Below are positions 1 through 7,829 of a DNA stretch of 64,000 nucleotides, one piece after another (position 1 is the first letter of the stretch; each line of letters opens with the position of its first letter). The translations under genes and the position numbers were made by a program. The DNA is from Bacteroidota bacterium (GTDB lineage: Bacteria; Bacteroidota; Bacteroidia; Chitinophagales; Chitinophagaceae). The notes beneath the pieces were generated by a model. It saw only the letters and a program-made list of their open reading frames with translations, searched no databases and had not been told where the DNA came from. The stretch covers positions 124,001-188,000 of the forward strand of contig JAEWHC010000002.1 of NCBI GenBank assembly GCA_023387985.1, written 5' to 3'.

Positions 1-97
1 GAAGCTGACCGCTAAGCACTTCACTGTCCACCAGGTTTTTGGAGCAACCCAGGGTAATGATGTTGACGGAGTTTTTGCGGATGGACTTTGTTTTCAT
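1..97 (-). CDS. rimO: RimO (ribosomal protein S12 methylthiotransferase), N-terminal fragment
   Basis: The gene is cut by the left window edge; only the first 32 codons are present, read leftwards from the ATG at 95-97. The translated segment contains VNIITLGCSKNLVDSE, the N-terminal MTTase signature of the radical-SAM methylthiotransferases RimO and MiaB; the NLVDSE wording is typical of RimO. RimO adds a methylthio group to an aspartate of ribosomal protein S12. The Cys in LGCSKN is expected to be one of the ligands of the auxiliary iron-sulfur cluster (family knowledge). The radical-SAM and TRAM domains would lie outside the window. A good promoter box lies just upstream at 105-112. MiaB is the main alternative. 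Confidence 0.85.
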   Translation of the reverse strand, partial: MKTKSIRKNSVNIITLGCSKNLVDSEVLSGQL

Positions 98-104
98 GCG
101 TTTG

Positions 105-139
105 CAAAAGTAGGTATTGATTGAAGTTTGCGAAACAAA
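105..139 (-). promoter_or_regulatory. Bacteroidota-type promoter of rimO
   Basis: On the minus strand a TACTTTTG box (105-112) matches the Bacteroidota -7 consensus TAnnTTTG. A TTTG (136-139) lies 23 bp further upstream, in the range expected for the -33 element. The box ends only 7 bp before the rimO ATG, which implies a very short leader. Confidence 0.6.
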
Positions 140-253
140 CTTAACAATCTCCAATTCTTCACCAGGCCATTCTATTCCCGGCCTGTTTACAAATGCACAT
201 AACCTGTATTTCATTCCGGTAATTCAAATGAAAGAATTCAGTTTCTTTGCCCC

Positions 254-1111
254 ATGTCGCTTCAGATCGCATCCTTAAATTCCGGTAGCAATGGGAATTG
301 CTATTATGTAGGCAACGAAACCGATGCTGTACTGATTGATGCGGGAATATCCTGCCGGGAAATTGAAAAGCGCATGAAGCACCTGTCTCTTGACATTAAA
401 AAATTACGGGCGGTGTTTATTTCTCACGAGCATTCCGACCATATACGCGGGCTGGCCACACTGGTCAAGAGGCATTTCTTACCGGTTTATATTACACACG
501 CCACGGCAAAAAGGCTCCCAGATGATATCCGGGATTTTTCGCGATCCTTTACAACCAATGTTTTGGTGGAGGTTTTGGGTTTACAAATTATGCCTTTTCT
601 TAAGAAGCACGATGCCGATGACCCGCATAGTTTTGTAATTAGCTATGATGGCATAAAGGTTGGCGTAATAACAGATATTGGCTGCGCCTGCGAACAGGTG
701 GTACATTATTTCAGGCAGTGCCATGCGGTCTTCCTGGAAAGCAATTATGATGAGGATATGCTGGCTAACGGTCGGTACCCTTCTTTTTTGAAGCAACGCA
801 TATGCAGCGATACCGGACACCTGAGTAACCGCCAGGCTTTTGAACTTTTCACCCACCACCGTCCGCACTTTATGACCCACATTTTGCTCAGCCATCTTTC
901 AAAGGACAACAATAATCCTGACCTGGCGCTAGAACTCTTTCGGTCAGCATCGTGCACTACGCAAATCCAGGTTGCCGGCAGGTATGGATGCAGCGAGTTG
1001 CTATGGGTAACAAGTGAAGAGCGGAATGACCTTCTGCCCTACCGCCAAATGCATTTCCCAATTCAAATGAAATTGTTTGAAAGCGATAATTCTATTTTTA
1101 ATCGTAAATAA
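254..1111 (+). CDS. MBL-fold metallohydrolase, YycJ/WalJ-like
   Basis: This 285-aa protein has a metallo-beta-lactamase fold. The N-terminal strand LNSGSNGNCYYVG and the metal-binding motif HEHSDH (residues 58-63) are the hallmarks of the YycJ/WalJ group of small cytoplasmic hydrolases, probably phosphodiesterase or nuclease-like enzymes. A second histidine cluster (HDADDPHS, about residue 120) and GVITDIG fit the remaining metal ligands. The length is normal for the family. It starts at the ATG following TTTCTTTGCCCC, a near match to the -7 box placed very close to the start. It stands alone, divergent from rimO and convergent with aspC. The exact substrate is unknown. Confidence 0.85.
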   Translation: MSLQIASLNSGSNGNCYYVGNETDAVLIDAGISCREIEKRMKHLSLDIKKLRAVFISHEHSDHIRGLATLVKRHFLPVYITHATAKRLPDDIRDFSRSFTTNVLVEVLGLQIMPFLKKHDADDPHSFVISYDGIKVGVITDIGCACEQVVHYFRQCHAVFLESNYDEDMLANGRYPSFLKQRICSDTGHLSNRQAFELFTHHRPHFMTHILLSHLSKDNNNPDLALELFRSASCTTQIQVAGRYGCSELLWVTSEERNDLLPYRQMHFPIQMKLFESDNSIFNRK

Positions 1112-1165
1112 CTATTTGATAATCAAATTATAATGTTATCCACTGAATCCTTTGAATAAAACAGG

Positions 1166-2362
1166 CTATTTTAAATTTAGCAAGGCCTCCCTGATTCTTT
1201 CCAGTCCTTTTTCAAGTTCGGCACGGCTTGCCGCATAACTGATGCGGATACAATGGGGTTCGCCAAAGGCTGACCCGGTAACCGTACTTACATGAGCTTT
1301 GTCCAGTAAATACATTGCGAGGTCATCGGCATTGGCAATAGTTTCATCACCAGACTTTTTGCCAAAGTAGTAGCTCACATCAGGGAAGACATAAAATGCG
1401 CCATCCGGTTCAACCACCGAAACGTTAGGGATTTTTTTCACCAGGTCGAGAACCATCTGCCGGCGGCCGGCAAATTCCTTAACCATTTCCTTTGTAGGCT
1501 CAAGGCTCTCCATCAATCCTGCGATAGCTCCCATTTGCGTAGCTGCATTTGCACCACTTGTAAATTGTCCCTGGATCTTTTCGCAGGCCGCAACCAGATT
1601 CACGTTGCCGCAGGCAAGGTACCCAAGCCGGTAGCCCGTCATTGCATAACCTTTGCTGAATCCGTTGATCACCGCAACACGGTCTTTTAATCCGGAAAAA
1701 GAGGCCAACGATTTATGTACGCCCTTGTAACAGGTATATTCATAGATCTCATCACTCATAATCCAGATTTGCGGATATTTTTCAAAAACCGCGGCCAGTG
1801 CTGCCAGCTCCTCTTCGTTATATACTGCGCCCGTTGGATTATTGGGAGAGGAGAACATAAATAATCGTGTAGCGGGAGTTATAGCCGCTTCAAGTTCGGC
1901 GGGAGTCATCTTAAAACCATTTTCAGGCGTGGTCCTCACCAGTACCGGTTTTGCGTCTGCAATCCGCACGATCTCACTGTAACTTACCCAGTATGGCGTT
2001 GGAATGATTACTTCGTCACCATCGTCAACAGTGGCCAAAACCATGTTGGCAATGCTTTGTTTCGCACCTGTGCTTACAATAATATTCTCAGGTTTGTATT
2101 CAAGCCCGTTATCTCTTTTTAATTTATGGCAAATGGCCTGCCGCAGCTCAGCATATCCCGCCACGGGCGGATAATGGGAATAATTTTTTTCTATAGCATC
2201 AATAATCGCTTTTTTAATGTGAGCCGGGGTATCAAAGTCAGGCTCACCAAGGCTCAGGCCAATCACATCATGGCCTTGTGCACGCAGCTCTCTTGCCAGT
2301 TTTGCCATTTTCAGGGTTTCGGGCTCATTGAATTTTGTCAGTCGGGGCGCTAATTGCATCAC
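1166..2362 (-). CDS. aspC: Pyridoxal-phosphate-dependent aspartate aminotransferase (class I)
   Basis: The 398-aa product is a fold-type I aminotransferase that interconverts aspartate/2-oxoglutarate and oxaloacetate/glutamate in the cytosol. Visible motifs are LGEPDFDTP near the N terminus, SSPNNPTGAVY (substrate and PLP region), SDEIYEYTCY (Asp binding the pyridine N) and NGFSKGYAMTGYRLGY, which holds the PLP-binding lysine (about residue 237). The late arginine for the substrate carboxylate is in CIRISYA. The length is typical of the prokaryotic Ib subgroup. It is a monocistronic unit, convergent with the MBL hydrolase, with a clear -7 box upstream. Some Ib enzymes also act on prephenate or aromatic substrates, which sequence alone cannot exclude. 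Confidence 0.93.
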   Translation of the reverse strand: MMQLAPRLTKFNEPETLKMAKLARELRAQGHDVIGLSLGEPDFDTPAHIKKAIIDAIEKNYSHYPPVAGYAELRQAICHKLKRDNGLEYKPENIIVSTGAKQSIANMVLATVDDGDEVIIPTPYWVSYSEIVRIADAKPVLVRTTPENGFKMTPAELEAAITPATRLFMFSSPNNPTGAVYNEEELAALAAVFEKYPQIWIMSDEIYEYTCYKGVHKSLASFSGLKDRVAVINGFSKGYAMTGYRLGYLACGNVNLVAACEKIQGQFTSGANAATQMGAIAGLMESLEPTKEMVKEFAGRRQMVLDLVKKIPNVSVVEPDGAFYVFPDVSYYFGKKSGDETIANADDLAMYLLDKAHVSTVTGSAFGEPHCIRISYAASRAELEKGLERIREALLNLK

Positions 2363-2378
2363 AGTTGTTTTAGGCCTG

Positions 2379-2386
2379 CAAATGTA
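2379..2386 (-). promoter_or_regulatory. -7 promoter box of aspC
   Basis: TACATTTG on the minus strand is a perfect TAnnTTTG box, 16 bp before the aspC ATG. A second possible box (TACTTTTG) lies about 15-20 bp further upstream, so the -33 assignment is ambiguous. Confidence 0.55.
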
Positions 2387-2473
2387 GGTCTAAACCCAAA
2401 AGTAAAATAGAATTATGCTCATGGTTTTGGTGGAAAAACAGAGATATTTCCGCTGAATAACACGGCCAAAAAT

Positions 2474-3049
2474 TCAATTGATTATTGTACCTGCCCCTAC
2501 AAGGTATTTGTTCCAATAGGGCTGATCAAGCCGGCTGATAATTACACCACGACTTGTGGTGGAATGGACAAAATATCCATCCCACAGGTAGATACCCACA
2601 TGGCCAATGTCCCGCGTTTGGATCCTGAAAAATACAAAATCACCTTCCCTGAGATTTTCGATTTTAACTTCTTTGGAATTCCTGGCTATGGCAGCACTGT
2701 ACCTCTCTGTTTGTATGCCATAAACCTGCGGATATATATTATTGATCAATCCGCTGCAGTCAATGCCGTCTTTTCCATTCCCACCGTATTTGTACGGTGT
2801 GCCAATCCAATCTGAAACAAGTTCAACCAATTTCGGATTGGCCCACCCCGGTACGTCAATGGAAATATTTTTGTAAGTATGAATCAGCACTTCTGAGGAT
2901 GCGGACTTCTCCTGGTTCTCATGAAGTCCGCCCTTGCGAACGATCTCTTCCGCTTTTTGCCGGTTTGATTCGGCGATCCTGGCCTGGCGACTGCCACTGC
3001 AGCCCCACAAAGTCCAAAACAGCAGGAAAACAAAGACCGTACGTATCAT
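2474..3049 (-). CDS. NlpC/P60 (C40) family cell-wall peptidase, lipoprotein
   Basis: The 191-aa product starts with a lipoprotein signal peptide ending in the lipobox LWGC (Cys17). The C-terminal half is an NlpC/P60 domain: GIDCSGLINNIY carries the catalytic Cys98, DIGHVGIYL the catalytic His150, and His162 (FVHSTT) probably completes the triad. Members of this family cut peptide stems of peptidoglycan, usually between D-Glu and diaminopimelate, on the periplasmic side. The low-complexity stretch at residues 20-60 is a linker from the lipid anchor. It is divergently oriented to secDF and has no operon partner. Confidence 0.9.
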   Translation of the reverse strand: MIRTVFVFLLFWTLWGCSGSRQARIAESNRQKAEEIVRKGGLHENQEKSASSEVLIHTYKNISIDVPGWANPKLVELVSDWIGTPYKYGGNGKDGIDCSGLINNIYPQVYGIQTERYSAAIARNSKEVKIENLREGDFVFFRIQTRDIGHVGIYLWDGYFVHSTTSRGVIISRLDQPYWNKYLVGAGTIIN

Positions 3050-3267
3050 GATTGCAAAAATCCCATTGTGAAACGAGGAAGACGTTGAAGTTTATTCCAC
3101 ACCTGTGGATTATGCTGTGAAAAAAACAGGATAAAATCAACTGGTTTAGAGCCCTGAGCCGTGTTTTAAAATTAACCTCTTGAAATAATTGGTTGCTTTT
3201 TTTATTGATTAGGTCAAAATACTAAGCCAAATCAAAATATATCTGTGAAGCAATGCATCATTTCCCC

Positions 3268-3275
3268 TAAATTTG
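3268..3275 (+). promoter_or_regulatory. -7 promoter box of secDF
   Basis: TAAATTTG matches TAnnTTTG exactly and lies 37 bp before the secDF ATG, giving a leader of about 30 nt. No convincing -33 TTTG was found at the usual spacing. Confidence 0.5.
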
Positions 3276-3312
3276 CAGCCCAAAATTAATATCAGGATAA
3301 TACTGTAATTTT

Positions 3313-6300
3313 ATGCAAATGCAAGGTTTGGTACGGTTCTTTGCCGTACTCTTAATCATCTTCAGCTTGTACCAGCTTTCTTTCACCTGGTTTGTAAACA
3401 GCCATGAAAAAAAGATGATGGAAAGAGCTGAAAGGCAGGTAAAAGCCGTGATGCCCGCAGCTTCCGTGAAATATCCCGGAGATAAGCTCAAACAAACGAT
3501 TTACCAGGATACACTTGACAGGGCTGTTGCCCAGCGTTATCAGAGTTTGCTGGACAGTACCAGGGCCAGCAAGATCACCTGGTGGGGTACCAACTACAAA
3601 GATGCCAAGGAACAGGAAGCCAGGCTTGGGCTTGACCTCCAGGGGGGCATGAACGTTTCTTTGGAAGTGGGAATGGGCGATTTGTTGCGGAGCCTGGCCA
3701 ACTATACCACCGACAAAGATTTTAATGCCGCCCTTACCCGGGCCATCGACCAAAAGCAAAATTCCGGTGACGACCTGATTGATCTCTTTGTACAGCATTA
3801 CCGTTCTGCAGCGCCATCCAATAAACTCGCGCCGCTTTTTACGGCCAAAAGCAATGGAAAGATCAATTTCCAGTCCACAGATGAACAGGTATTGACCTAT
3901 TTACGCAATGAAGCGAATGTGGCCTTTACCAATACCTTCAATATCCTGAATAACCGTATCGACCGATTCGGCGTAGCTTCTCCGAACATCAATCCGGATC
4001 CCAGCAAAAAGATCATAACCGTAGAACTTGCCGGGGTAACCGACCGCGATAGGGTTCGTCGCTACCTGCAAAGCTCTGCCAACCTGCAGTTTTTCGAGCT
4101 ATACAATATCAATGAGATCGGGGAAGCCTGGCAGCGTGGTGAATCCGTGCTTTCCGCAGCCCTCAAAGGCAATAGAGGCATTGTTGATTCATTGGGCCAG
4201 GTAGATTCATCTGCCCTTGCAGCCGCCGAACAAGCCGCGGCAGCTGACACTTCTGCCGCTAATTTTGCTGCCGAAAATCCCATTGGAAGCCTCTTCCTGC
4301 AAATATTTCAGCCTCAGCAGGATGCCAGTGGCGCTGTGGTGTACCCAAGCGCTATAGGCATGGTTGCCGCAAAAGATACCGCATTGCTTGGCGATCGTTT
4401 ACGCAATCCATTGTTTGCCAACCAACTGCCACGCAACCTCAAGTTTTCCTTCGGCTGGTCAGGAAGTGCCAATGAAAGGGAAAGCGGGTTGTTTGGACTT
4501 TACGCGTTGAAAACCGTTGACGGAAGTCGCGCAAAACTTGAAGGGGAACACGTGAGTGATGCCCGCCAGGATTTTGATGAAAGAGGCCGGGTTTCGATTT
4601 CCATGAATATGGATCAGATCGGCGCCAGGATTTGGGCCAAAATGACGGAAGAAAACGTAGGAAAAGGAATTGCGATTGTGCTGGATGATTTTGTACAAAC
4701 TGCACCAACTGTAAACGGCCCCATTCCGAACGGGAGTTCACAAATTACAGGCAGCTATGAAGTAAAAGAAGCCCAGGACATTGCCGAAATGCTGAAAAGT
4801 GGTAAGCTCCCTGCTCCAGCCAAAATTGTGGCTGAACAGGTTGTCGGGCCAACCCTTGGCCAGGCCGCCATTCGTTCGGGCTCCATTTCTTTCGGACTGA
4901 GCTTTGCGCTCATTTTCATTTTGATGCTGGTTTATTACCGCAGCAGCGGATGGATCGCTAACGTTGCACTGATCCTGAACATCATTTTTACCATTGCCAT
5001 CCTTACGTCGCTGGGCAATACATTTACCGCTCCAAGTATTGCGGGTCTTGTACTTACCATTGGTATGGCGGTGGATACAAACGTGATCATATTCGAGCGC
5101 ATCAAGGAGGAACTCGAAGCCGGCAAGTCTTATCAAACGGCGGTCAAACTCGGGTATAACCGTTCGCTTGCTCCCGTTTTGGACTCGCACATTACCACGC
5201 TTATAACAGCCATCATATTATTGTACTTCGGGCTCGGCCCGGTAAAAGGTTTTGCCACCGTTCAAATCGTGGGTATCATCCTGAACCTCTTCTGTGGTAT
5301 CCTCATTAGCCGTACCATTACTGACTGGTTTACCAAAAGTGGCAAGCACCTGGAATACTTCAGCTGGCTCGGACGACGTGTTTTCCGCAATGCCAATTAC
5401 AAATTCATCGAATGGAGGAAATATGCCTATATTATTTCCGGGGTTATTCTTCTGCTGGGTGTCGCCACATTATTCAACGGGTTTGACCAGGGTGTGGAAT
5501 TCAAAGGAGGTCGTAGCTATACCATTCGTTTTGAATCAGCCCAGAATATTGAACAGGTTGCCAATGATCTCGAACCTTTACTAGATGGCGAACAGCCAAT
5601 CGTAAAGACCATTGGTTCAAGCAACCAGTTGAACATAACTACGTCATACATGATCGACAGTGCGGGTGCACATGCTGACTCAGCTGTTGAACGCACATTG
5701 TACGCAGGTCTGCAGAAATACCTTCCTGAGGGCGTTTCTTTTGAAGAATTTGAAAACAACTTCAAGATCGGATCACAAACCGTAATGCCTACCATATCGG
5801 AAGATCTGAAGAAGGGCGCCATTTATGCCACGGTGTTTGCTATCCTGGGCATCATGCTTTACATCTTCTTCCGTTTCCGTGACTGGAGGTTCAGTCTGGG
5901 TACTGTCGTAGCCTTGTTGCACGACACGCTTGTGACACTGATCGTGTTCAGCTTTGCGCGTAAGATCGTGCCATTCCCACTTGAAATTGACCAGCAGTTT
6001 ATCGCGGCCATACTTACCGTTATCGGTTTCTCAATGAACGATACCGTTGTAATCTTTGATCGTATCCGGGAAAACAGTGCCCTGATGAGGTCGGCTGACA
6101 ATGCGACCATCATCAACCGCTCCATCAACGAAACATTAAGTCGTACCGTGATGACATCGTTCACGGTATTTGTCACCATTTTCATCCTGTTTGTATTGGG
6201 CGGCGAGGTGACCCGGGGCTTTGCTTTCGCGATGCTGATTGGGGTTATTACCGGGGTTTATTCAACGGTATTTGTAGGTGCGCCAATACTGGTAGACCTT

Positions 6301-6396
6301 GTAAAGGGCCGCCACCTTGGAGCCAAAGATGAAAAACACCATAAATCTGTCAACGCGCCTTCCGGTGCTGCCGGCAGAAAACCCAGAACCGCTTAA
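3313..6396 (+). CDS. secDF: Fused protein-export membrane subunit SecDF
   Basis: The 1027-aa protein joins SecD (about residues 1-680) and SecF (about 690-1027), the usual Bacteroidota arrangement. SecDF uses the proton-motive force to pull proteins from the SecYEG channel on the periplasmic side. The SecD landmark LGLDLQGGMNVSLEV is at residues 105-119. A large periplasmic P1 region with a low-complexity Ala-rich insert follows, then a block of TM helices containing GMAVDTNVIIFERI. The SecF half begins with one TM helix and GVEFKGG, and its second TM block has SMNDTVVIFDRIRE. The tail is basic and soluble. It is monocistronic with its own promoter box and a terminator directly downstream. 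Confidence 0.96.
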   Translation: MQMQGLVRFFAVLLIIFSLYQLSFTWFVNSHEKKMMERAERQVKAVMPAASVKYPGDKLKQTIYQDTLDRAVAQRYQSLLDSTRASKITWWGTNYKDAKEQEARLGLDLQGGMNVSLEVGMGDLLRSLANYTTDKDFNAALTRAIDQKQNSGDDLIDLFVQHYRSAAPSNKLAPLFTAKSNGKINFQSTDEQVLTYLRNEANVAFTNTFNILNNRIDRFGVASPNINPDPSKKIITVELAGVTDRDRVRRYLQSSANLQFFELYNINEIGEAWQRGESVLSAALKGNRGIVDSLGQVDSSALAAAEQAAAADTSAANFAAENPIGSLFLQIFQPQQDASGAVVYPSAIGMVAAKDTALLGDRLRNPLFANQLPRNLKFSFGWSGSANERESGLFGLYALKTVDGSRAKLEGEHVSDARQDFDERGRVSISMNMDQIGARIWAKMTEENVGKGIAIVLDDFVQTAPTVNGPIPNGSSQITGSYEVKEAQDIAEMLKSGKLPAPAKIVAEQVVGPTLGQAAIRSGSISFGLSFALIFILMLVYYRSSGWIANVALILNIIFTIAILTSLGNTFTAPSIAGLVLTIGMAVDTNVIIFERIKEELEAGKSYQTAVKLGYNRSLAPVLDSHITTLITAIILLYFGLGPVKGFATVQIVGIILNLFCGILISRTITDWFTKSGKHLEYFSWLGRRVFRNANYKFIEWRKYAYIISGVILLLGVATLFNGFDQGVEFKGGRSYTIRFESAQNIEQVANDLEPLLDGEQPIVKTIGSSNQLNITTSYMIDSAGAHADSAVERTLYAGLQKYLPEGVSFEEFENNFKIGSQTVMPTISEDLKKGAIYATVFAILGIMLYIFFRFRDWRFSLGTVVALLHDTLVTLIVFSFARKIVPFPLEIDQQFIAAILTVIGFSMNDTVVIFDRIRENSALMRSADNATIINRSINETLSRTVMTSFTVFVTIFILFVLGGEVTRGFAFAMLIGVITGVYSTVFVGAPILVDLVKGRHLGAKDEKHHKSVNAPSGAAGRKPRTA

Positions 6397-6424
6397 GCAT
6401 TACGAAGGCAACGGTCCAAAAAAT

Positions 6425-6450
6425 CATCCTGAAAACCAGGATGGTTTTTT
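6425..6450 (+). terminator. Rho-independent terminator after secDF
   Basis: A perfect 7-bp stem (CATCCTG / CAGGATG) with a 5-nt AAAAC loop is followed by G and six T residues, 28 bp after the secDF stop codon. Confidence 0.85.
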
Positions 6451-6511
6451 GTTGGGTGATATTGTGAAATTTACTTTACTTGCAGCATAAACCGAGTTAT
6501 AAAAATTGAAT

Positions 6512-6922
6512 ATGTCATCTTACAAAGTCGTAGACATTGAAGGAATCGGCGAAACCTATGCCCGCAAACTCAACCAGATTGAGATCATTACCACAATGGA
6601 CCTGCTTGAAAAAGGATCGTCAAAAAGGGGCCGGGAAAGAATTGCCGCGGAAACCGGGCTGCCTGAGAGCCTCATTATTACGTGGGTAAACCATGCAGAC
6701 CTCATGCGTCTAAAAGGTGTTGGTGCACAAACGAGTGAACTGCTCGAAGCTGCCGGCGTAGATTCGGTTAAAGAATTAAAACTCCGCAATCCCGATAACC
6801 TGCACCGCAAACTGGTGGAGATCAATATCGAATACGGTTTGTCTGGTAAAACGCCTTCCCTTGCGGAAGTAGTTTCAATGATTGAGCAAGCCAAAGAGCT
6901 TGATTCAATTAATGGTGATTAA
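6512..6922 (+). CDS. DUF4332 domain protein (helix-hairpin-helix-like)
   Basis: The product is 136 aa from the ATG at 6512; the reading frame extends two codons further to a TTG that is less likely to be the start. VVDIEGIGETYARKL at the N terminus and LMRLKGVGAQTSELLEAAGV in the middle are two repeats of the helix-hairpin-helix type found in DUF4332 proteins. Such repeats usually bind DNA non-specifically or mediate protein contacts; the cellular role of this family is not established. The length is normal for the family. It has its own terminator and no operon partner. Confidence 0.82.
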   Translation: MSSYKVVDIEGIGETYARKLNQIEIITTMDLLEKGSSKRGRERIAAETGLPESLIITWVNHADLMRLKGVGAQTSELLEAAGVDSVKELKLRNPDNLHRKLVEINIEYGLSGKTPSLAEVVSMIEQAKELDSINGD

Positions 6923-6951
6923 ATAAATACTTCGGGAGATTACAAGAATAG

Positions 6952-6982
6952 CCGGAATACTGGATCAGTTTTCCGGTTTTTT
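6952..6982 (+). terminator. Rho-independent terminator after the DUF4332 gene
   Basis: The stem CCGGAA-ACTG / CAGT-TTCCGG (one internal mismatch, 3-nt loop) is followed by six T residues, 29 bp after the stop codon. The remaining bases up to 7150 show no convincing gene on either strand. Confidence 0.85.
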
Positions 6983-7150
6983 GTTTTGAGTCGCGCTTGC
7001 ATCTGACCGCAGCAGCTATTGCCCACTGTGGTTCAGTGTGCAGAAAATCAGCATTTCATTGCAATAAAAACTGGACAATTGCAAATGGGTTACTTCCGGT
7101 TCTTTGGCCGGCGGCCCTAAGGAAGCTGAAAAATTCAACTTTCAATCCCA

Positions 7151-7185
7151 AAAAAAACCGGGCATGCGTGATGCTTCCGGTTTTT
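7151..7185 (-). terminator. Terminator after infC (also works as a plus-strand hairpin)
   Basis: A hairpin with arms ACCGG-GCAT and ATGC-CCGGT (small bulge) is flanked by an A run on the left and a T run on the right. On the minus strand it ends in a U tract about 25-55 bp after the infC stop, so it closes the thrS-infC transcript. Confidence 0.8.
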
Positions 7186-7209
7186 AAATATTTAGATTGA
7201 GCCGGGGGG

Positions 7210-7773
7210 TTATTTCTTCTTTGCAGTCTTTGGCGCAAAAATGGCGATCATTCTTTTCCCTTCCATTTTGGGCATGCCTTCCAATACGGCAACTTCTTTT
7301 AATCTTTCCGCGAATTTTAACAGCAGTACTTCCCCCCTGTCTTTAAACATAATGGAACGGCCACGGAATTGCACATAGCATTTCACTTTATCACCTTCCT
7401 TGAGGAATTTCTCCGCGTGCTTGGCTTTGAAATCAAAATCGTGATCATCAGTACCCGGAGTAAAACGGATCTCCTTTACCTCACTTTGTTTGGAATTGGA
7501 TTTCATTTCCTTTTCCTTCTTTTTTTTCTCGTACAGGAATTTCTTATAGTCTATTACTTTGACTACCGGCGGATCACTGTTGGGAGAAATTTCCACCAGG
7601 TCAAGTTCCAGGTCCTGGGCAATTTTTAAAGCTTCCTGGGTAGAATAAATACCAGACTCAACATTGTCGCCTACCAAACGGACTTGCGGTACCCGTATTC
7701 TTTCGTTGATACGATGTTCGGGTTCAGGTTGACGGTAACGAGGATTAAATTTCCTTCTGGGTGTAAATGCCAT
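7210..7773 (-). CDS. infC: Translation initiation factor IF-3
   Basis: The 187-aa product is bacterial IF-3, which binds the 30S subunit, blocks premature 50S joining and checks start-codon pairing. The N-terminal domain begins at EHRINERIRVPQVRLVG. A Lys-rich linker (KKKKEKEMKSNSK) follows, then the C-terminal domain with EIRFTPGTDDHDFDFKA, KVKCYVQFRGR and a basic tail. It starts with ATG and lies 56 bp downstream of thrS on the same strand, the conserved order. A terminator follows directly; the ribosomal-protein genes rpmI and rplT, which normally come next, are not there. A TATTTTCG box at 7808-7815 could be an internal promoter. Confidence 0.97.
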   Translation of the reverse strand: MAFTPRRKFNPRYRQPEPEHRINERIRVPQVRLVGDNVESGIYSTQEALKIAQDLELDLVEISPNSDPPVVKVIDYKKFLYEKKKKEKEMKSNSKQSEVKEIRFTPGTDDHDFDFKAKHAEKFLKEGDKVKCYVQFRGRSIMFKDRGEVLLLKFAERLKEVAVLEGMPKMEGKRMIAIFAPKTAKKK

Positions 7774-7829
7774 TCAAATGTTTTAGTTGAAAAATATGAT
7801 TAGGGTGCGAAAATACAACTTGTCAAAAA

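Noticed and set aside
6997..7200. 67-codon plus-strand frame between the DUF4332 gene and infC
   Set aside because: It runs through the infC terminator hairpin and has no plausible protein character. I also looked here for rpmI (L35) on the minus strand and found none.
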